Assembly (NCBI GenBank): GCA_017508665.1
Contig: JAFVYL010000026.1
Coordinates: 1-51,290, forward strand
Reading direction: 5' to 3'
DNA from: Clostridia bacterium
GTDB taxonomy: Bacteria > Bacillota > Clostridia > Oscillospirales > CAG-272
Length of the DNA: 51,290 nucleotides
Both the position numbers and the translations under genes were made by a program. Position 1 is the stretch's first letter; every line of letters starts with the position of its first letter. The notes beneath the pieces were generated by a model that was not told the DNA's origin, searched no databases, and was given only the letters and a program-made list of their open reading frames with translations. Shown piece after piece: positions 8,200 through 16,714 of the stretch.

Positions 8200-8244
8200 T
8201 TGCTATAATTTATTCATAATAAACTATTTTCGGAGATAACATTT

Positions 8245-8532
8245 ATGAAAATCGGTGAGAAAATAAGAGCCGCAAGAGAAGATATGGATCTTTCACAAGA
8301 AGAGGTTTCCAGCCTCATTCCAATAAATCAATCAAGCTATTCAAAAATAGAGCGCGACATTCAAGAGCCTAATTTGGAACAGCTTCGTCGAATATGTCAA
8401 ATACTGAAACTTGATCCTGCATATTTACTAATGCTTGATAAATTCGAGAACACCAATAATGAAGATCTCCTTTTTGCGAAAGAGATTAAAAACTTGTATC
8501 AAAGAATATACAAAAATAAGACTCCCGATTAA
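8245..8532 (+). CDS. Small XRE-family transcriptional regulator
   Basis: This 95-residue protein is almost entirely one Cro/C1-type helix-turn-helix domain: IGEKIRAAREDMDLSQEEVSSLIPINQSSYSKIERDIQEPNLEQLRRICQILKLDPAYLL. A tail of about 30 mostly charged residues follows, with no sensory or protease domain. A GGAG site about 9 bases upstream supports the ATG. It is divergent from the lectin lipoprotein with shared palindromes, so control of that gene and of itself is the simplest reading. It could also be a phage-derived or antitoxin-like regulator, but no partner gene is adjacent. Confidence 0.88.
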   Translation: MKIGEKIRAAREDMDLSQEEVSSLIPINQSSYSKIERDIQEPNLEQLRRICQILKLDPAYLLMLDKFENTNNEDLLFAKEIKNLYQRIYKNKTPD

Positions 8533-8554
8533 CTTCAGGAGTCTTATTTTTAGT
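8512..8554. terminator. Bidirectional terminator of the XRE and TldE genes
   Basis: A 14-bp stem (8512-8525 with 8538-8551) has A-rich and T-rich ends that make it work on both strands. The XRE stop codon lies in the 12-nt loop. The TldE gene ends 30 bp further on the other strand. Confidence 0.8.
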
Positions 8555-8584
8555 TTTATAAATGATTCTATATCATTATACTGT

Positions 8585-9928
8585 CTATTTACCCGCTATG
8601 CTCATGTCGGGAACGAACACATCAGGGGAACAGAATCCGGTGAAACCGGTGGTAACGCCACGCTCAAGCTTGTTGCCGAGAGCCGCTATATTTTTAAGAA
8701 GATCGAAGAAATTGCCGGCTATGGTAAATGACTTTACAACCTCGCACTTCTTTCCTCCGCGGATCATAAAGCCGGCGGACTGGAGTGAGAAATCACCGCT
8801 TACAGGGTTTGCGCCTGCGTGCAGACCGTTGATCTCGGTGATGAAAATGCCATCACCTGCAAGAGCAAAGAGTTCGTCCTGAGTCTTGTCACCGGGCTCA
8901 ATAGCAAATGAGTAGGGGCGTACTCCGATGGGTGATGAGTATCCCGCCTTGGATGCGTTGGCAGTGGTTTCCTTACCCATAGCGAGAGCCGTCTCTCTGT
9001 TGTGAAGAAATGTCTTAAGAACACCCGCATCAACAACGGATTTGCGATGAGTAGCAACGCCCTCAGCATCAAAGTTTGTTCCTACAGCATTTCCCTCTCT
9101 CTGAGGATCATCGGTAATCGTCACAATATCAGATGCTATCTTCTCACCCTCAAGGCCCTTGAGTCTTGACATACCGTCAATAACAGCCTTAGCTGAAAAA
9201 GCATTTGAGAATACGGAAAGAAGCGAACGCATCTTGTCTCCGCTAAATACGACGTTGTATTTTCCGGAGGGTACACTACCCGCTCCAATCTTTGCGAGTG
9301 CCTCGCTGACAGCCTCATCAACAACCTCGGTAACTGTCTGATCTCCCTCAAGACTCTTAAAGGAATAGTCAACCTGATTCTCACCGTCAACACATACGAC
9401 CGCCTCGCCTACAAGCAGATTCGCTCCGCATTCCAATGAAAGATCTACACCGTGAGAATTAAAGAGTCTTACGGTAGTACCCGCGCTGACAGCAGAGGAG
9501 GAAGTTCCCTCCTTAACAGCAGGATCCTTAGCAAAGAGTGCCTCGCCCGTCTTGATAGCATAAGCTTTAAGCTCAGCCGCAGAAAGAAGCTCTATCTTAG
9601 GCATTTTAAGTTCCTCATAGCTCGGAGAACCTGCAAAGATGCCTACCGTGTCAGGTTTTTCGGTCGCATATGCATTTGCCTTAGCTCTGAGAGGAAGCTC
9701 CTTCATCTCTGTCTCAGTCATCAATTCTGTTGATGCATATCCCATCTTTCCGTCTACGGCAACACGAAGACAAAGGCCGCCGCTGCTCGATGAGGAGAAG
9801 GAATTTACTTCCTTGTTGAGAGTATCAACAGAGGTACTCTCATCGCTCATATAATATATCTCATACTCGGTGATGCCTATCTCAGAAAGAGCTGCAACAA
9901 GAGTATTCTTTAATACGTCAAAGTTCAT
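8585..9928 (-). CDS. TldE/PmbA-family subunit of a TldD-type metalloprotease
   Basis: This 447-residue protein matches the PmbA/TldE family: an N-terminal domain with NSFSSSSSGGLCLRVAVDGKMGYASTE, and a C-terminal half with GTNFDAEGVATHRKSVVDAGVLKTFLHNRETA, NPVSGDFSLQSAGFMIRGGK and FTIAGNFFDLLKNI. TldE lacks the zinc HExxxH motif, and none is seen here. With TldD it forms a heterodimer that cleaves unfolded peptides; in E. coli the pair acts in microcin B17 maturation and CcdA turnover. Its ATG immediately follows the tldD stop (TAAATG), so the two are coupled. No RiPP precursor was seen nearby, so a general peptide-degrading role is likely. Confidence 0.9.
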   Translation of the reverse strand: MNFDVLKNTLVAALSEIGITEYEIYYMSDESTSVDTLNKEVNSFSSSSSGGLCLRVAVDGKMGYASTELMTETEMKELPLRAKANAYATEKPDTVGIFAGSPSYEELKMPKIELLSAAELKAYAIKTGEALFAKDPAVKEGTSSSAVSAGTTVRLFNSHGVDLSLECGANLLVGEAVVCVDGENQVDYSFKSLEGDQTVTEVVDEAVSEALAKIGAGSVPSGKYNVVFSGDKMRSLLSVFSNAFSAKAVIDGMSRLKGLEGEKIASDIVTITDDPQREGNAVGTNFDAEGVATHRKSVVDAGVLKTFLHNRETALAMGKETTANASKAGYSSPIGVRPYSFAIEPGDKTQDELFALAGDGIFITEINGLHAGANPVSGDFSLQSAGFMIRGGKKCEVVKSFTIAGNFFDLLKNIAALGNKLERGVTTGFTGFCSPDVFVPDMSIAGK

Positions 9929-11308
9929 TTATCTGCCTCCTACTGTGATTTTGGATACACGGATAAGCGGCTGTCCTACGTCTGTAGGAACACTGCCTGA
10001 GGAAGAACCGCACATACCCTGACCTGTGGCGAGATTCTGACCTACCATGTCGATATCCTGGATTATCTGTGAGCCGTTGCCGATAAGCGATGCACCGCGC
10101 ACAGCCTCACATATCTTACCGTTTCTGACTATGTATCCCTCGTTGACCGCAAAGTTAAAGTCACCTGTCAAGGGGTTGACCGATCCGCCGCCCATCGACT
10201 TAGCATAGAGTCCGTACTCTATGGATGCGATAATATCCTCGTTCTTATCAGGACCGTTGTCAATGAAGGTATTGGTCATACGGGAGGTAGGTTCGTAAGC
10301 ATAGCTCTCACGACGTCCGTTACCCGTCATAGGCATACCCATTCTGCGTGATCCGAGACGGTCTATCATATAGCTCTTGAGTACACCGTTCTCAATAAGT
10401 ACGTTGCGCTGTGTGGGATGTCCCTCGTCATCAATGTTGACAGAGCCCCAAGCACCGGGAATAGTACCGTCATCTATAGCAGTCACCTTCTCATTTGCAA
10501 TCTTCTGACCGAGCTTGCCGCACATCTGAGAGCAGCCTGTACCTACAGAGGTAGCCTCAAGAGAATGACCGCAGGCCTCGTGGAAGATTACACCACCAAA
10601 GCCGGACTCGATAGCAACGGGCATCTGACCTGCCGAGCAGTAAACTGCACCGAGGTTAACGATAGCCTGTCTTGCCGCCTCAGTGCCTATATCCTCAGGC
10701 TTGAACATCTCAAAGAGCTCAAGTCCCATACCGCGTCCGGGCGAACAAGAGCCTGACTGAGTCTCAGAGCCGTCTGCAGCGATAGCGCTGACCGCCATAC
10801 GTGTGCGGATATGTCTGTCGGTAGTGAGAAGGCCCTCAGTATTAGCGATCTCAATGGTATGGTCAACAGTAATAAGGTTTCCTGCCGCCTGAACTATGCG
10901 CTTGTCATACGCCTTTGCGCTCGAGCAAGCAAGCTTAAGAAGGTCGGATTTGTATCCCATATCCGCAGTCGAGGGAACGATGCGTACGGGATGAATATTC
11001 GGGAATACACGCTCGGTGAGAACAACGTTCTGTCCCTCTCCGATCTCTCCCATAGCCTCAGCAACCGCTTTAGCGCACTTTACAAGTCCGGAGGGAGTCG
11101 TGTCTGAGGTTGATCCGTAAACGGTAGACGTGCCGCGGAATGCGCGGATACCTACGCCTGATACCACCTCATCTGTGATGGATTCAATTCGCTCATTCAT
11201 AAGAGCAATTCTGCCGTTGCGCGTGTACTCACAGTAAACCTCGGCAAAATCTGCTCCACCGGAGAGTGCTATGCCGAGAATCTGTTCATATAGTCTTTTT
11301 TCTAACAT
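9929..11308 (-). CDS. tldD: TldD-family zinc metalloprotease
   Basis: This 459-residue catalytic subunit carries the TldD zinc motif H243-E-A-C-G-H248 (HExxxH) in GGVIFHEACGHSLEA. Other family marks are NEKVTAIDDGTIPGAWGSVNIDDEGHPTQRNVLIENGVLKSYMID, GNGRRESYAYEPTSRMTNTFI and NPLTGDFNFAVNEGYIVRNGK. The C-terminal zinc-ligand region GQGMCGSSSGSVPTDVGQP is intact, so the enzyme should be active. The protein is cytosolic. A purine-rich site (GGGAAAGG) precedes the ATG, and the gene leads a two-gene operon with tldE. Confidence 0.94.
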   Translation of the reverse strand: MLEKRLYEQILGIALSGGADFAEVYCEYTRNGRIALMNERIESITDEVVSGVGIRAFRGTSTVYGSTSDTTPSGLVKCAKAVAEAMGEIGEGQNVVLTERVFPNIHPVRIVPSTADMGYKSDLLKLACSSAKAYDKRIVQAAGNLITVDHTIEIANTEGLLTTDRHIRTRMAVSAIAADGSETQSGSCSPGRGMGLELFEMFKPEDIGTEAARQAIVNLGAVYCSAGQMPVAIESGFGGVIFHEACGHSLEATSVGTGCSQMCGKLGQKIANEKVTAIDDGTIPGAWGSVNIDDEGHPTQRNVLIENGVLKSYMIDRLGSRRMGMPMTGNGRRESYAYEPTSRMTNTFIDNGPDKNEDIIASIEYGLYAKSMGGGSVNPLTGDFNFAVNEGYIVRNGKICEAVRGASLIGNGSQIIQDIDMVGQNLATGQGMCGSSSGSVPTDVGQPLIRVSKITVGGR

Positions 11309-11358
11309 ATTTTACCTTTCCCGACCGAATGGCCGTTTTAATTTTAAAAATTACTTCT

Positions 11359-11387
11359 ATTATATAAGAAAAATATTGACAATTCAA
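11359..11387 (-). promoter_or_regulatory. Promoter of the tldD-tldE operon
   Basis: The minus strand reads TTGAAT, 17 bp, TATAAT, giving a leader of about 45 nt. Confidence 0.65.
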
Positions 11388-11401
11388 GTCTTATGTACAT
11401 T

Positions 11402-11418
11402 TATATTAGTCTAATATA
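11402..11418. promoter_or_regulatory. Perfect 17-bp palindrome between tldD and the TetR gene
   Basis: TATATTAG and CTAATATA flank a central T: an 8-1-8 perfect inverted repeat. It lies 15 bp upstream of the tldD -35 box and about 100 bp upstream of the TetR-gene promoter. The size suits a TetR-family site, but the pairing is a guess. Confidence 0.4.
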
Positions 11419-11515
11419 TAATACGGATATTAATTATCTTAATACCCCAACCAAAGCAATCCGACAGTGACTAATACAAATTGTCGAGTAAAACAAAATT
11501 CCCTCTCAAAAGTTG

Positions 11516-11544
11516 TTGACATATGTATCTTTTCGTGATATAAT
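11516..11544 (+). promoter_or_regulatory. Consensus promoter of the TetR-family gene
   Basis: The sequence reads TTGACA, 17 bp, TATAAT: an exact consensus in both boxes. A GAGGAGG site precedes the ATG at 11570. Confidence 0.85.
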
Positions 11545-11569
11545 AATAAAAAACATTTGAGGAGGAAAA

Positions 11570-12148
11570 ATGGCAGAAAGAAAAGAAGACATTAGGATTG
11601 TAAAAACAAGAAAAGCACTCACGGATGCTTTTTTTGATATGCTTACTGAAATGCCTCTGGATGAAGTTACAGTAAACGATCTGTGTGAAAGAGCAGATGT
11701 CAGACGTGCGACATTCTACAAGCACTTCAAGGACAAGATGGACTTTATCACATATCTGATAAAAGATATACGGGCTCGCTTCGACCGTGAGGTGTGGCAA
11801 GCTGATCTCAAGACCACGATAACAAAGGAATACTACATACAGTATGCCGAAGCAATAATAACCTATTTGCTCGAGCGCGACGCGGCAATTAAGAACATAA
11901 TAGATTCTCCCGTGCGTTCTGCGTTCTTCGACCTCTTCTTACACGAAAACTATGAGGATACGGTAAGACGTCTTGAAGCAAGTGAAGAGTTCGGTGTACC
12001 CCTTATAGCTCCGCCTAAAATTATGGCGAGTATGATCGTCGCAGGTATCGCACATCCTATCATAAAATGGTTTGATTCAGATGAGAGATGCTCGGTTGAC
12101 GATCTGCTGAAATACATCTACCGCTTCATCGAAAAGATGTTCGATTAA
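11570..12148 (+). CDS. TetR/AcrR-family transcriptional regulator
   Basis: This 192-residue protein has the N-terminal TetR helix-turn-helix: IVKTRKALTDAFFDMLTEMPLDEVTVNDLCERADVRRATFYKHFKDKMDFI (residues about 10-60). An all-helical ligand domain follows. It belongs to the group resembling DhaS or the TetR_C_7/8 type, where the effector cannot be guessed from sequence. The gene is monocistronic with a very strong promoter and a terminator at 12182-12235. It converges on a MATE efflux gene, so drug-responsive control of that pump is possible, but no operator was seen near the MATE start. Confidence 0.88.
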   Translation: MAERKEDIRIVKTRKALTDAFFDMLTEMPLDEVTVNDLCERADVRRATFYKHFKDKMDFITYLIKDIRARFDREVWQADLKTTITKEYYIQYAEAIITYLLERDAAIKNIIDSPVRSAFFDLFLHENYEDTVRRLEASEEFGVPLIAPPKIMASMIVAGIAHPIIKWFDSDERCSVDDLLKYIYRFIEKMFD

Positions 12149-12181
12149 GAGTATTTTGTAAATAACAGTTATAAAAAAATA

Positions 12182-12235
12182 GACAAAGCAGCTACTTAAG
12201 GATCTGATCCGCAGGTAACTGCTTTGTCGTTTTTT
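12182..12235 (+). terminator. Terminator of the TetR-family gene
   Basis: A perfect 10-bp stem (12182-12191 with 12219-12228), extended by TAC/GTA after a mismatch, is followed by GTTTTTT. Confidence 0.8.
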
Positions 12236-12274
12236 AGATTTTACCAAAGACATGATCTATTAATGGAATAAAAC

Positions 12275-12327
12275 AAAAAACGCATTAACATACTCTTGAC
12301 GTGAGAAGTCATGTTAGTGCGTTTTTT
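12275..12327. terminator. Bidirectional terminator ahead of the MATE gene end
   Basis: Arms 12275-12291 and 12311-12327 pair over 17 bp (one G-T), with A6 on one side and T6 on the other. It probably ends the MATE transcript on minus, about 75 bp past its stop, and backs up the terminator at 12182 on plus. Confidence 0.75.
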
Positions 12328-12403
12328 ACAAGTAAAAGGTGTGGTTATAATATCGGAAGTTCACTTACGTGCATCGCTTCCGCTGTAAGCCGCCCCTTAG
12401 TTC

Positions 12404-13822
12404 TTATGAAGTTACGGGCAGCTTGGCAGGGTCTTCCTTGTGCTTGCGAAGCTCGATAGCGACAAGAATGAACGCTGTAGCAAACGTAAGTGCCCATGAT
12501 ACGGGATAAGAAATATATATACTCTCAAGAGTAAGGAAGTATTCAAACACCGTGAGAAGCCAAACCACGCGCAATAGACATACGCCGAGCAACGAGATAA
12601 CGGCCGAAGTAATCGACTTGCCAAATCCGCGGAGAATACCGCAAGCTATCTCCATCCAAGCCAATATGAAATACGGCATGGTCTCACACCTCAGTTTGGT
12701 CATAGCGGCATCGTAAGCAATGCCTGCGAGTCCCTCTCCGTCAACTACACCGTAAAGTGCGAGAAGCTGACGGTTGAAGATTAGAATTGCCAAACTGAAT
12801 ATGATAGCGACAAGAGTCGTCAGAGCATAAGAGGCGTACATAATCTTCTTGACTCTGTTGTATTTACCCGCACCGACGTTCTGACTTGAAAATGCAATAG
12901 CTGCCTGACAAACGGAATTCGTAGCGGTGTAAATGAAGCCGTTAAGGTTGGAAACCGCGGCGTTGCCCTCGACGACAGGCTCGTAAACGCTTCCGGGAGA
13001 GAGAATATCATTCACACGGAGCACAGAGGACTGTATCATCATATTTGAGAATGAGAAGAGCGCGCTCTGAAGTCCCGCCGGTAATCCAATGCGTATTATG
13101 TCACGCAGAGCTCTTCTGTCAATGCGAAGCAACTTTGGGGAGAAGCGGCAATCATCATCACTTTTTGAAAGGAAATAGATAAGTGCAAATGCCGACGCGC
13201 CGTTGGAAATAACGGTAGCCCAAGCAACACCGTCAACTGACATGCCAAAGAGAAGAACAAACATGAGATTGAGAAGCACGTTCGCAAATCCCGAGGTCAT
13301 GAGGATGTATAAGGGAGTTTTTGTATCTCCTTTAGCGCGGAATATAGCAATGGAATAGTTGGTCAATGCTAAAAACGGCGCACCGGCAAAATATATACGT
13401 GTGTAAAGAGTTGCGAGCTCCAGCAAGTTGTCCTTTGCTCCCATAAGGCTAAGCACAGGCTTGGATATAGCAAATCCAATAGCACCACCGAAAACACCAA
13501 CCAGTACGGCGAGGATCAGTGAGGTATGAACAACACTCGATACCTGACGCGCATCCTTTGCGCCTATGCGCTGTGCTATAACTACGTTTGCTCCGACTGA
13601 TAATCCGATAAATAAGTTCAGCACCAGGTTAACGAATGCCGCCGTCATTCCTATTGCGCCAACGGAATTTGCCTCGTGAGACATGCTCACGATCATCATA
13701 TCCGCCGCGTTATACGTAACCTGCAACAGATTTGTCGCCAACACCGGCAGAACAAACAAAATAATTTTACCGAGGATCGGCCCCTCGGTCATATCAATAT
13801 TTTTACTTGATACCCTTCTCAT
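12404..13822 (-). CDS. MATE-family multidrug efflux transporter
   Basis: This 472-residue protein has the expected 12 hydrophobic segments in two halves. The N-terminal signature DMTEGPILGKIILFVLPVLATNLLQVTYNAADMMIVS is typical of clostridial NorM/DinF-like MATE pumps, which export cationic drugs or metabolites using Na+ or H+ gradients. A conserved PFLALTNYSIAIFRAKGDTKTPLYI segment lies in the first half and GLPAGLQSALFSFSNMMIQSSV opens the second. Length is normal. No strong AGGAGG precedes the ATG, so initiation may be weak. Upstream are three 120-bp structured repeats separating it from asnS. The substrate is unknown. Confidence 0.93.
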   Translation of the reverse strand: MRRVSSKNIDMTEGPILGKIILFVLPVLATNLLQVTYNAADMMIVSMSHEANSVGAIGMTAAFVNLVLNLFIGLSVGANVVIAQRIGAKDARQVSSVVHTSLILAVLVGVFGGAIGFAISKPVLSLMGAKDNLLELATLYTRIYFAGAPFLALTNYSIAIFRAKGDTKTPLYILMTSGFANVLLNLMFVLLFGMSVDGVAWATVISNGASAFALIYFLSKSDDDCRFSPKLLRIDRRALRDIIRIGLPAGLQSALFSFSNMMIQSSVLRVNDILSPGSVYEPVVEGNAAVSNLNGFIYTATNSVCQAAIAFSSQNVGAGKYNRVKKIMYASYALTTLVAIIFSLAILIFNRQLLALYGVVDGEGLAGIAYDAAMTKLRCETMPYFILAWMEIACGILRGFGKSITSAVISLLGVCLLRVVWLLTVFEYFLTLESIYISYPVSWALTFATAFILVAIELRKHKEDPAKLPVTS

Positions 13823-13920
13823 TTTCTATGCTTTTCACCGAAAAGCCATAAAGTTCTATTTATTGCTTGAGGTAATAAAAATAATACTTACCTGCTTGAT
13901 AATGTGCTAAAAATACGATA

Positions 13921-14280
13921 CATTTGAAGAATGTACCACAAATATGCACAGAGATTATGGGCAGTTTTTGAATCAGATTACGGCTTATTCGTACCGAAGC
14001 AATAGTTGCCTATTGCGAGCTTGTACGAAAAGGCGCGATACGTTTAAAAAATGCAACTCAAATACATGCAGAGATTATGGGCAGTTTTTGAATCAGATTA
14101 CGGCTTATTCGTACCGAAGCAATAGTTGCCTATTGCGAGCTTGTACGAAAAGGCGCGATACATTTAAAAAATGCAATTCAAATACGCACAGAGATTATGG
14201 GCAGTTTTTGAATCAGATTGCGGTTTCTTTGTGCCGAAGCAATAGTTACCTATTGCGAGTTTGCACAAAAAGGCGCGATA
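13921..14280. repeat. Three tandem 120-bp repeats, each with a conserved hairpin
   Basis: The asnS-MATE intergenic region holds three head-to-tail units of exactly 120 bp (13921-14040, 14041-14160, 14161-14280). Units 1 and 2 are identical over their last 90 bp; unit 3 is more diverged. Each has a two-part hairpin (13988-14029, 14108-14149, 14228-14269): an outer 7-bp stem, an internal loop, then GCAATAG/CTATTGC around a 4-nt loop. In unit 3 the outer stem keeps pairing through two compensatory changes (C-G to T-A and A-T to G-C). Traces of further units flank the array: AAAATACGATA before 13921 and an AAAAAATGC start after 14281. No promoter or T-run terminator is evident. The family is not recognised; it could be a REP-like element or a repeated structured RNA. 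Confidence 0.9.
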
Positions 14281-14309
14281 TGATCAAAAAATGCCCATAA
14301 GATCAATGT

Positions 14310-15704
14310 TTAATATTCAGCGTTGCCTACAGTTCTGGGATAAGGAATGACGTCGCGGATGTTGGATACGCCTGTGAGATACATTATGATACGCTCGAAG
14401 CCGAGACCGTAGCCTGCATGCTTAGTACCGCCGTACTTACGGAGATTGAGATACCACCAATAGTCCTCCTCAGAGAGCTGAAGCTCTGCCATACGGCTCT
14501 TCAGCACATCTATTCTCTCCTCACGCTGAGAACCGCCGATGATCTCACCGACACCGGGAACGAGGAGGTCCATAGCAGCAACTGTCTTACCGTCATCGTT
14601 GAGTCGCATATAGAACGCCTTGATATCCTTGGGGTAATCTACAAGGAAGATAGGCTTCTTGTATACCTGCTCTGTGAGGTATCTCTCGTGCTCGGTCTGA
14701 AGGTCAACACCCCAGTATACAGGATACTTGAACTCAGCACCGGACTTAAGAAGAACGTCAATAGCCTCGGTGTAGGTCACCTTTGCGTAATCAGCGTTGC
14801 GAAGTGCGGTGAGTCTCTCGAGGAGACCCTTGTCCACAAAGCTGTTGAAGAAGCTAAGCTCAGCCTGGCAGTTATCCATTACGTGGTTGATGATATACTT
14901 TATCATATCCCACGCGAGCTGCATATTGTCGTTGAGATCAGCAAACGCGATCTCAGGCTCTATCATCCAGAACTCTGCCGCATGACGCGCAGTGTTGGAG
15001 TTCTCGGCTCTGAATGTAGGACCGAAGGTATAGATGTTACCGAATGCCATAGCGTAGGTCTCGCCCTCGAGCTGACCGGAAACCGTAAGGTTTGTGCTCT
15101 TGCCGAAGAAGTCCTGAGAGAAGTCTACCTTACCGTCCTCGCCCTTGGGAAGATTATCAAGATCAAGGGTGGTAACACGGAACATCTCACCTGCGCCCTC
15201 TGCATCGGATCCGGTGATGATGGGAGTATGAACGTATACGAAGCCACGGCTGTGGAAGAACGAATGGATAGCATATGCTACCTCAGAACGAACTCTGTAT
15301 ACCGCGGAGAAGAGGTTGGTTCTCGGGCGGAGATAAGCCTGCTCACGAAGATACTCAACAGTATGACGCTTAGGCTGGATGGGATAGTCGGGAGTGGAAG
15401 TGCCTTCAACCTCTACCTTCTCAGCCTTGAGCTCCATAGGCTGCTTTGCGCCGGGAGTGAGAACAATAGTACCGGTAACTACAAGTGCCGCGCCAACATT
15501 CTGTGCCGCTATCTCATCATAGTTGTCTATCTTATCTCTCTCGAAAACGACCTGAATGCCCTTGAAGTGAGAGCCATCGTTAAGATCAATAAATCCGAAC
15601 GCCTTGGAATCTCTGAGGTTTCTCACCCAACCGCCGACGGTTACAGTCTTGCCACCGTAGGATTCCATATCGGCATATATGCTTCTAAGTAAATCTCTTT
15701 TCAT
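14310..15704 (-). CDS. asnS: Asparagine-tRNA ligase
   Basis: This 464-residue class IIb aminoacyl-tRNA synthetase attaches asparagine to tRNA-Asn. The N-terminal OB-fold anticodon-binding domain (about 15-110) reads [33 protein letters not shown]. The catalytic domain has motif 2, [27 protein letters not shown], and motif 3, [26 protein letters not shown]. The ending is ...[13 protein letters not shown], typical of AsnS rather than AspS. The ATG at 15702-15704 was chosen because GGAGG lies 5 bases upstream. The leader is only about 30 nt, so no T-box is present. No terminator follows before the repeat array. Confidence 0.97.
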   Translation of the reverse strand: MKRDLLRSIYADMESYGGKTVTVGGWVRNLRDSKAFGFIDLNDGSHFKGIQVVFERDKIDNYDEIAAQNVGAALVVTGTIVLTPGAKQPMELKAEKVEVEGTSTPDYPIQPKRHTVEYLREQAYLRPRTNLFSAVYRVRSEVAYAIHSFFHSRGFVYVHTPIITGSDAEGAGEMFRVTTLDLDNLPKGEDGKVDFSQDFFGKSTNLTVSGQLEGETYAMAFGNIYTFGPTFRAENSNTARHAAEFWMIEPEIAFADLNDNMQLAWDMIKYIINHVMDNCQAELSFFNSFVDKGLLERLTALRNADYAKVTYTEAIDVLLKSGAEFKYPVYWGVDLQTEHERYLTEQVYKKPIFLVDYPKDIKAFYMRLNDDGKTVAAMDLLVPGVGEIIGGSQREERIDVLKSRMAELQLSEEDYWWYLNLRKYGGTKHAGYGLGFERIIMYLTGVSNIRDVIPYPRTVGNAEY

Positions 15705-15743
15705 TTTTGCCTCCAATGTAAGAGTAATTGTCAATAATAATAT

Positions 15744-15772
15744 ATTCTAACACAACGCGAGAGCTTTTTCAA
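15744..15772 (-). promoter_or_regulatory. Promoter of asnS
   Basis: The minus strand reads TTGAAA, 17 bp, TAGAAT, giving a leader of about 30 nt. Confidence 0.75.
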
Positions 15773-15830
15773 CCTTTTTTTAAAATATTTGAAAAAAGTA
15801 TTAATTTTGTTTTATAGTATGCCTACCGTG

Positions 15831-15859
15831 TTGACTTTTAGGAAAAATACTGTTAAAAT
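15831..15859 (+). promoter_or_regulatory. Promoter of the DUF5058-M20 peptidase operon
   Basis: The sequence reads TTGACT, 17 bp, TAAAAT. An AAGGAG site at 15880-15885 precedes the ATG at 15892. Confidence 0.75.
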
Positions 15860-15891
15860 ATAACCGTTATAAAAAATATAAGGAGAATATT

Positions 15892-16701
15892 ATGGAATTC
15901 CAGGCTAACCACCCGATTCTGTTCATTATGGTAGGTATTATCATAGCGGCAGTACTCGGACAATCCATCTATTTCCTCGTTAAGTCTTACAGACGCGCGA
16001 AGGAAAAAGGAATGGATATGACAAAAATTCACAAGACCATCAAAACAGCCGCGATCTTCACTATCGCGCCCGCAATCTCTATCGTTATCACGGTAATTAC
16101 GCTACAAAAATCACTCGGATTAGCATTGCCGTGGCTCAGACTCTCAGTCGTAGGATCTCTCTCGTATGAAACGGTCGCTGCTGCCAGTGCTGCTTCGGGA
16201 ATGGGAACTTCGCTTTCAAAGCTCGCGAGTTTTGGCATAAACGCGACACAGTTTGTAACTATAGCAATAGTTATGACCCTCTCAATAATGGTCGGCATCT
16301 GGCTCGTTCCCGCAATCGCGAAGAAATACCAGAGCGGTCTGCTCTCATTTGAGAAGAAAGACGCAAAGTGGTCCGGAATACTGCAGAACTCACTTTTTGT
16401 AGGTATGATATCTGCATTCGTCGGCTTCGTATTCTGCGACGTATCCAGACTCTGGACATCCACTGACGGCGTTTACACCACAATGGAGACCAACGCGATG
16501 GGTGAGCTTGAAGAGGTGTTCTATTCTTCGACTTCCGGTCTTATCCCGGTATTCGTAATGGCAATATCCGCAGTGCTTATGTGCGTATGCGGCCTGCTTA
16601 TAAACAAGCTCAAGTGGAAGTGGGTAAACGACTACGCACTGCCTATCTGTATGGTGCTCGGCATGGCGGCGGCAATTCCGCTCACATTCTGGCTCGGATA
16701 A
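15892..16701 (+). CDS. DUF5058-like integral membrane protein, likely transporter subunit
   Basis: This 269-residue protein begins MEFQANHPILFIMVGIIIAAVLGQSIYFLVKSYRRAKEKGMD and has about seven hydrophobic segments. From memory it matches the DUF5058 family of clostridial membrane proteins, whose function is not established. A glycine/serine-rich segment, SYETVAAASAASGMGTSLSKLASFG, lies between membrane segments, as in transporters with re-entrant loops. A second small membrane protein gene follows after 13 bp, then an M20 peptidase after 14 bp, so the three are surely co-transcribed. A two-subunit carrier for peptides or acyl-amino acids is the simplest inference. Family assignment rests on pattern recall only. 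Confidence 0.65.
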   Translation: MEFQANHPILFIMVGIIIAAVLGQSIYFLVKSYRRAKEKGMDMTKIHKTIKTAAIFTIAPAISIVITVITLQKSLGLALPWLRLSVVGSLSYETVAAASAASGMGTSLSKLASFGINATQFVTIAIVMTLSIMVGIWLVPAIAKKYQSGLLSFEKKDAKWSGILQNSLFVGMISAFVGFVFCDVSRLWTSTDGVYTTMETNAMGELEEVFYSSTSGLIPVFVMAISAVLMCVCGLLINKLKWKWVNDYALPICMVLGMAAAIPLTFWLG

Positions 16702-16714
16702 GGAGGTATTAACA

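Noticed and set aside
9159-11107. Plus-strand frames opposite tldE and tldD
   Set aside because: Shadows of the two conserved protease genes, without ribosome sites or domains.
8585-11308. TldD/TldE pair as part of a RiPP biosynthesis locus
   Set aside because: No precursor peptide, cyclodehydratase or dedicated exporter gene lies nearby.
13823-13920. Promoter for the MATE gene
   Set aside because: Only a poor TTAGCA-N18-TATTAT candidate was found, well below the quality of the other promoters in the window.
13921-14280. CRISPR-like array
   Set aside because: Units are 120 bp with about 90 bp conserved and no unique spacers of typical size; no cas genes are present.
13944-14300. A 118-codon open frame running through the 120-bp repeats
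   Set aside because: It stays open because 120 is a multiple of 3. It has no ribosome site, most differences between units change the residue, and the changes instead preserve stem pairing.
14418-15692. A 424-codon open frame opposite asnS
   Set aside because: asnS motifs on the minus strand are unambiguous; the plus frame has no recognisable domain or ribosome site.
15705-15743. T-box riboswitch ahead of asnS
   Set aside because: The leader from the predicted promoter is only about 30 nt, too short for a T-box, and no antiterminator sequence is present.
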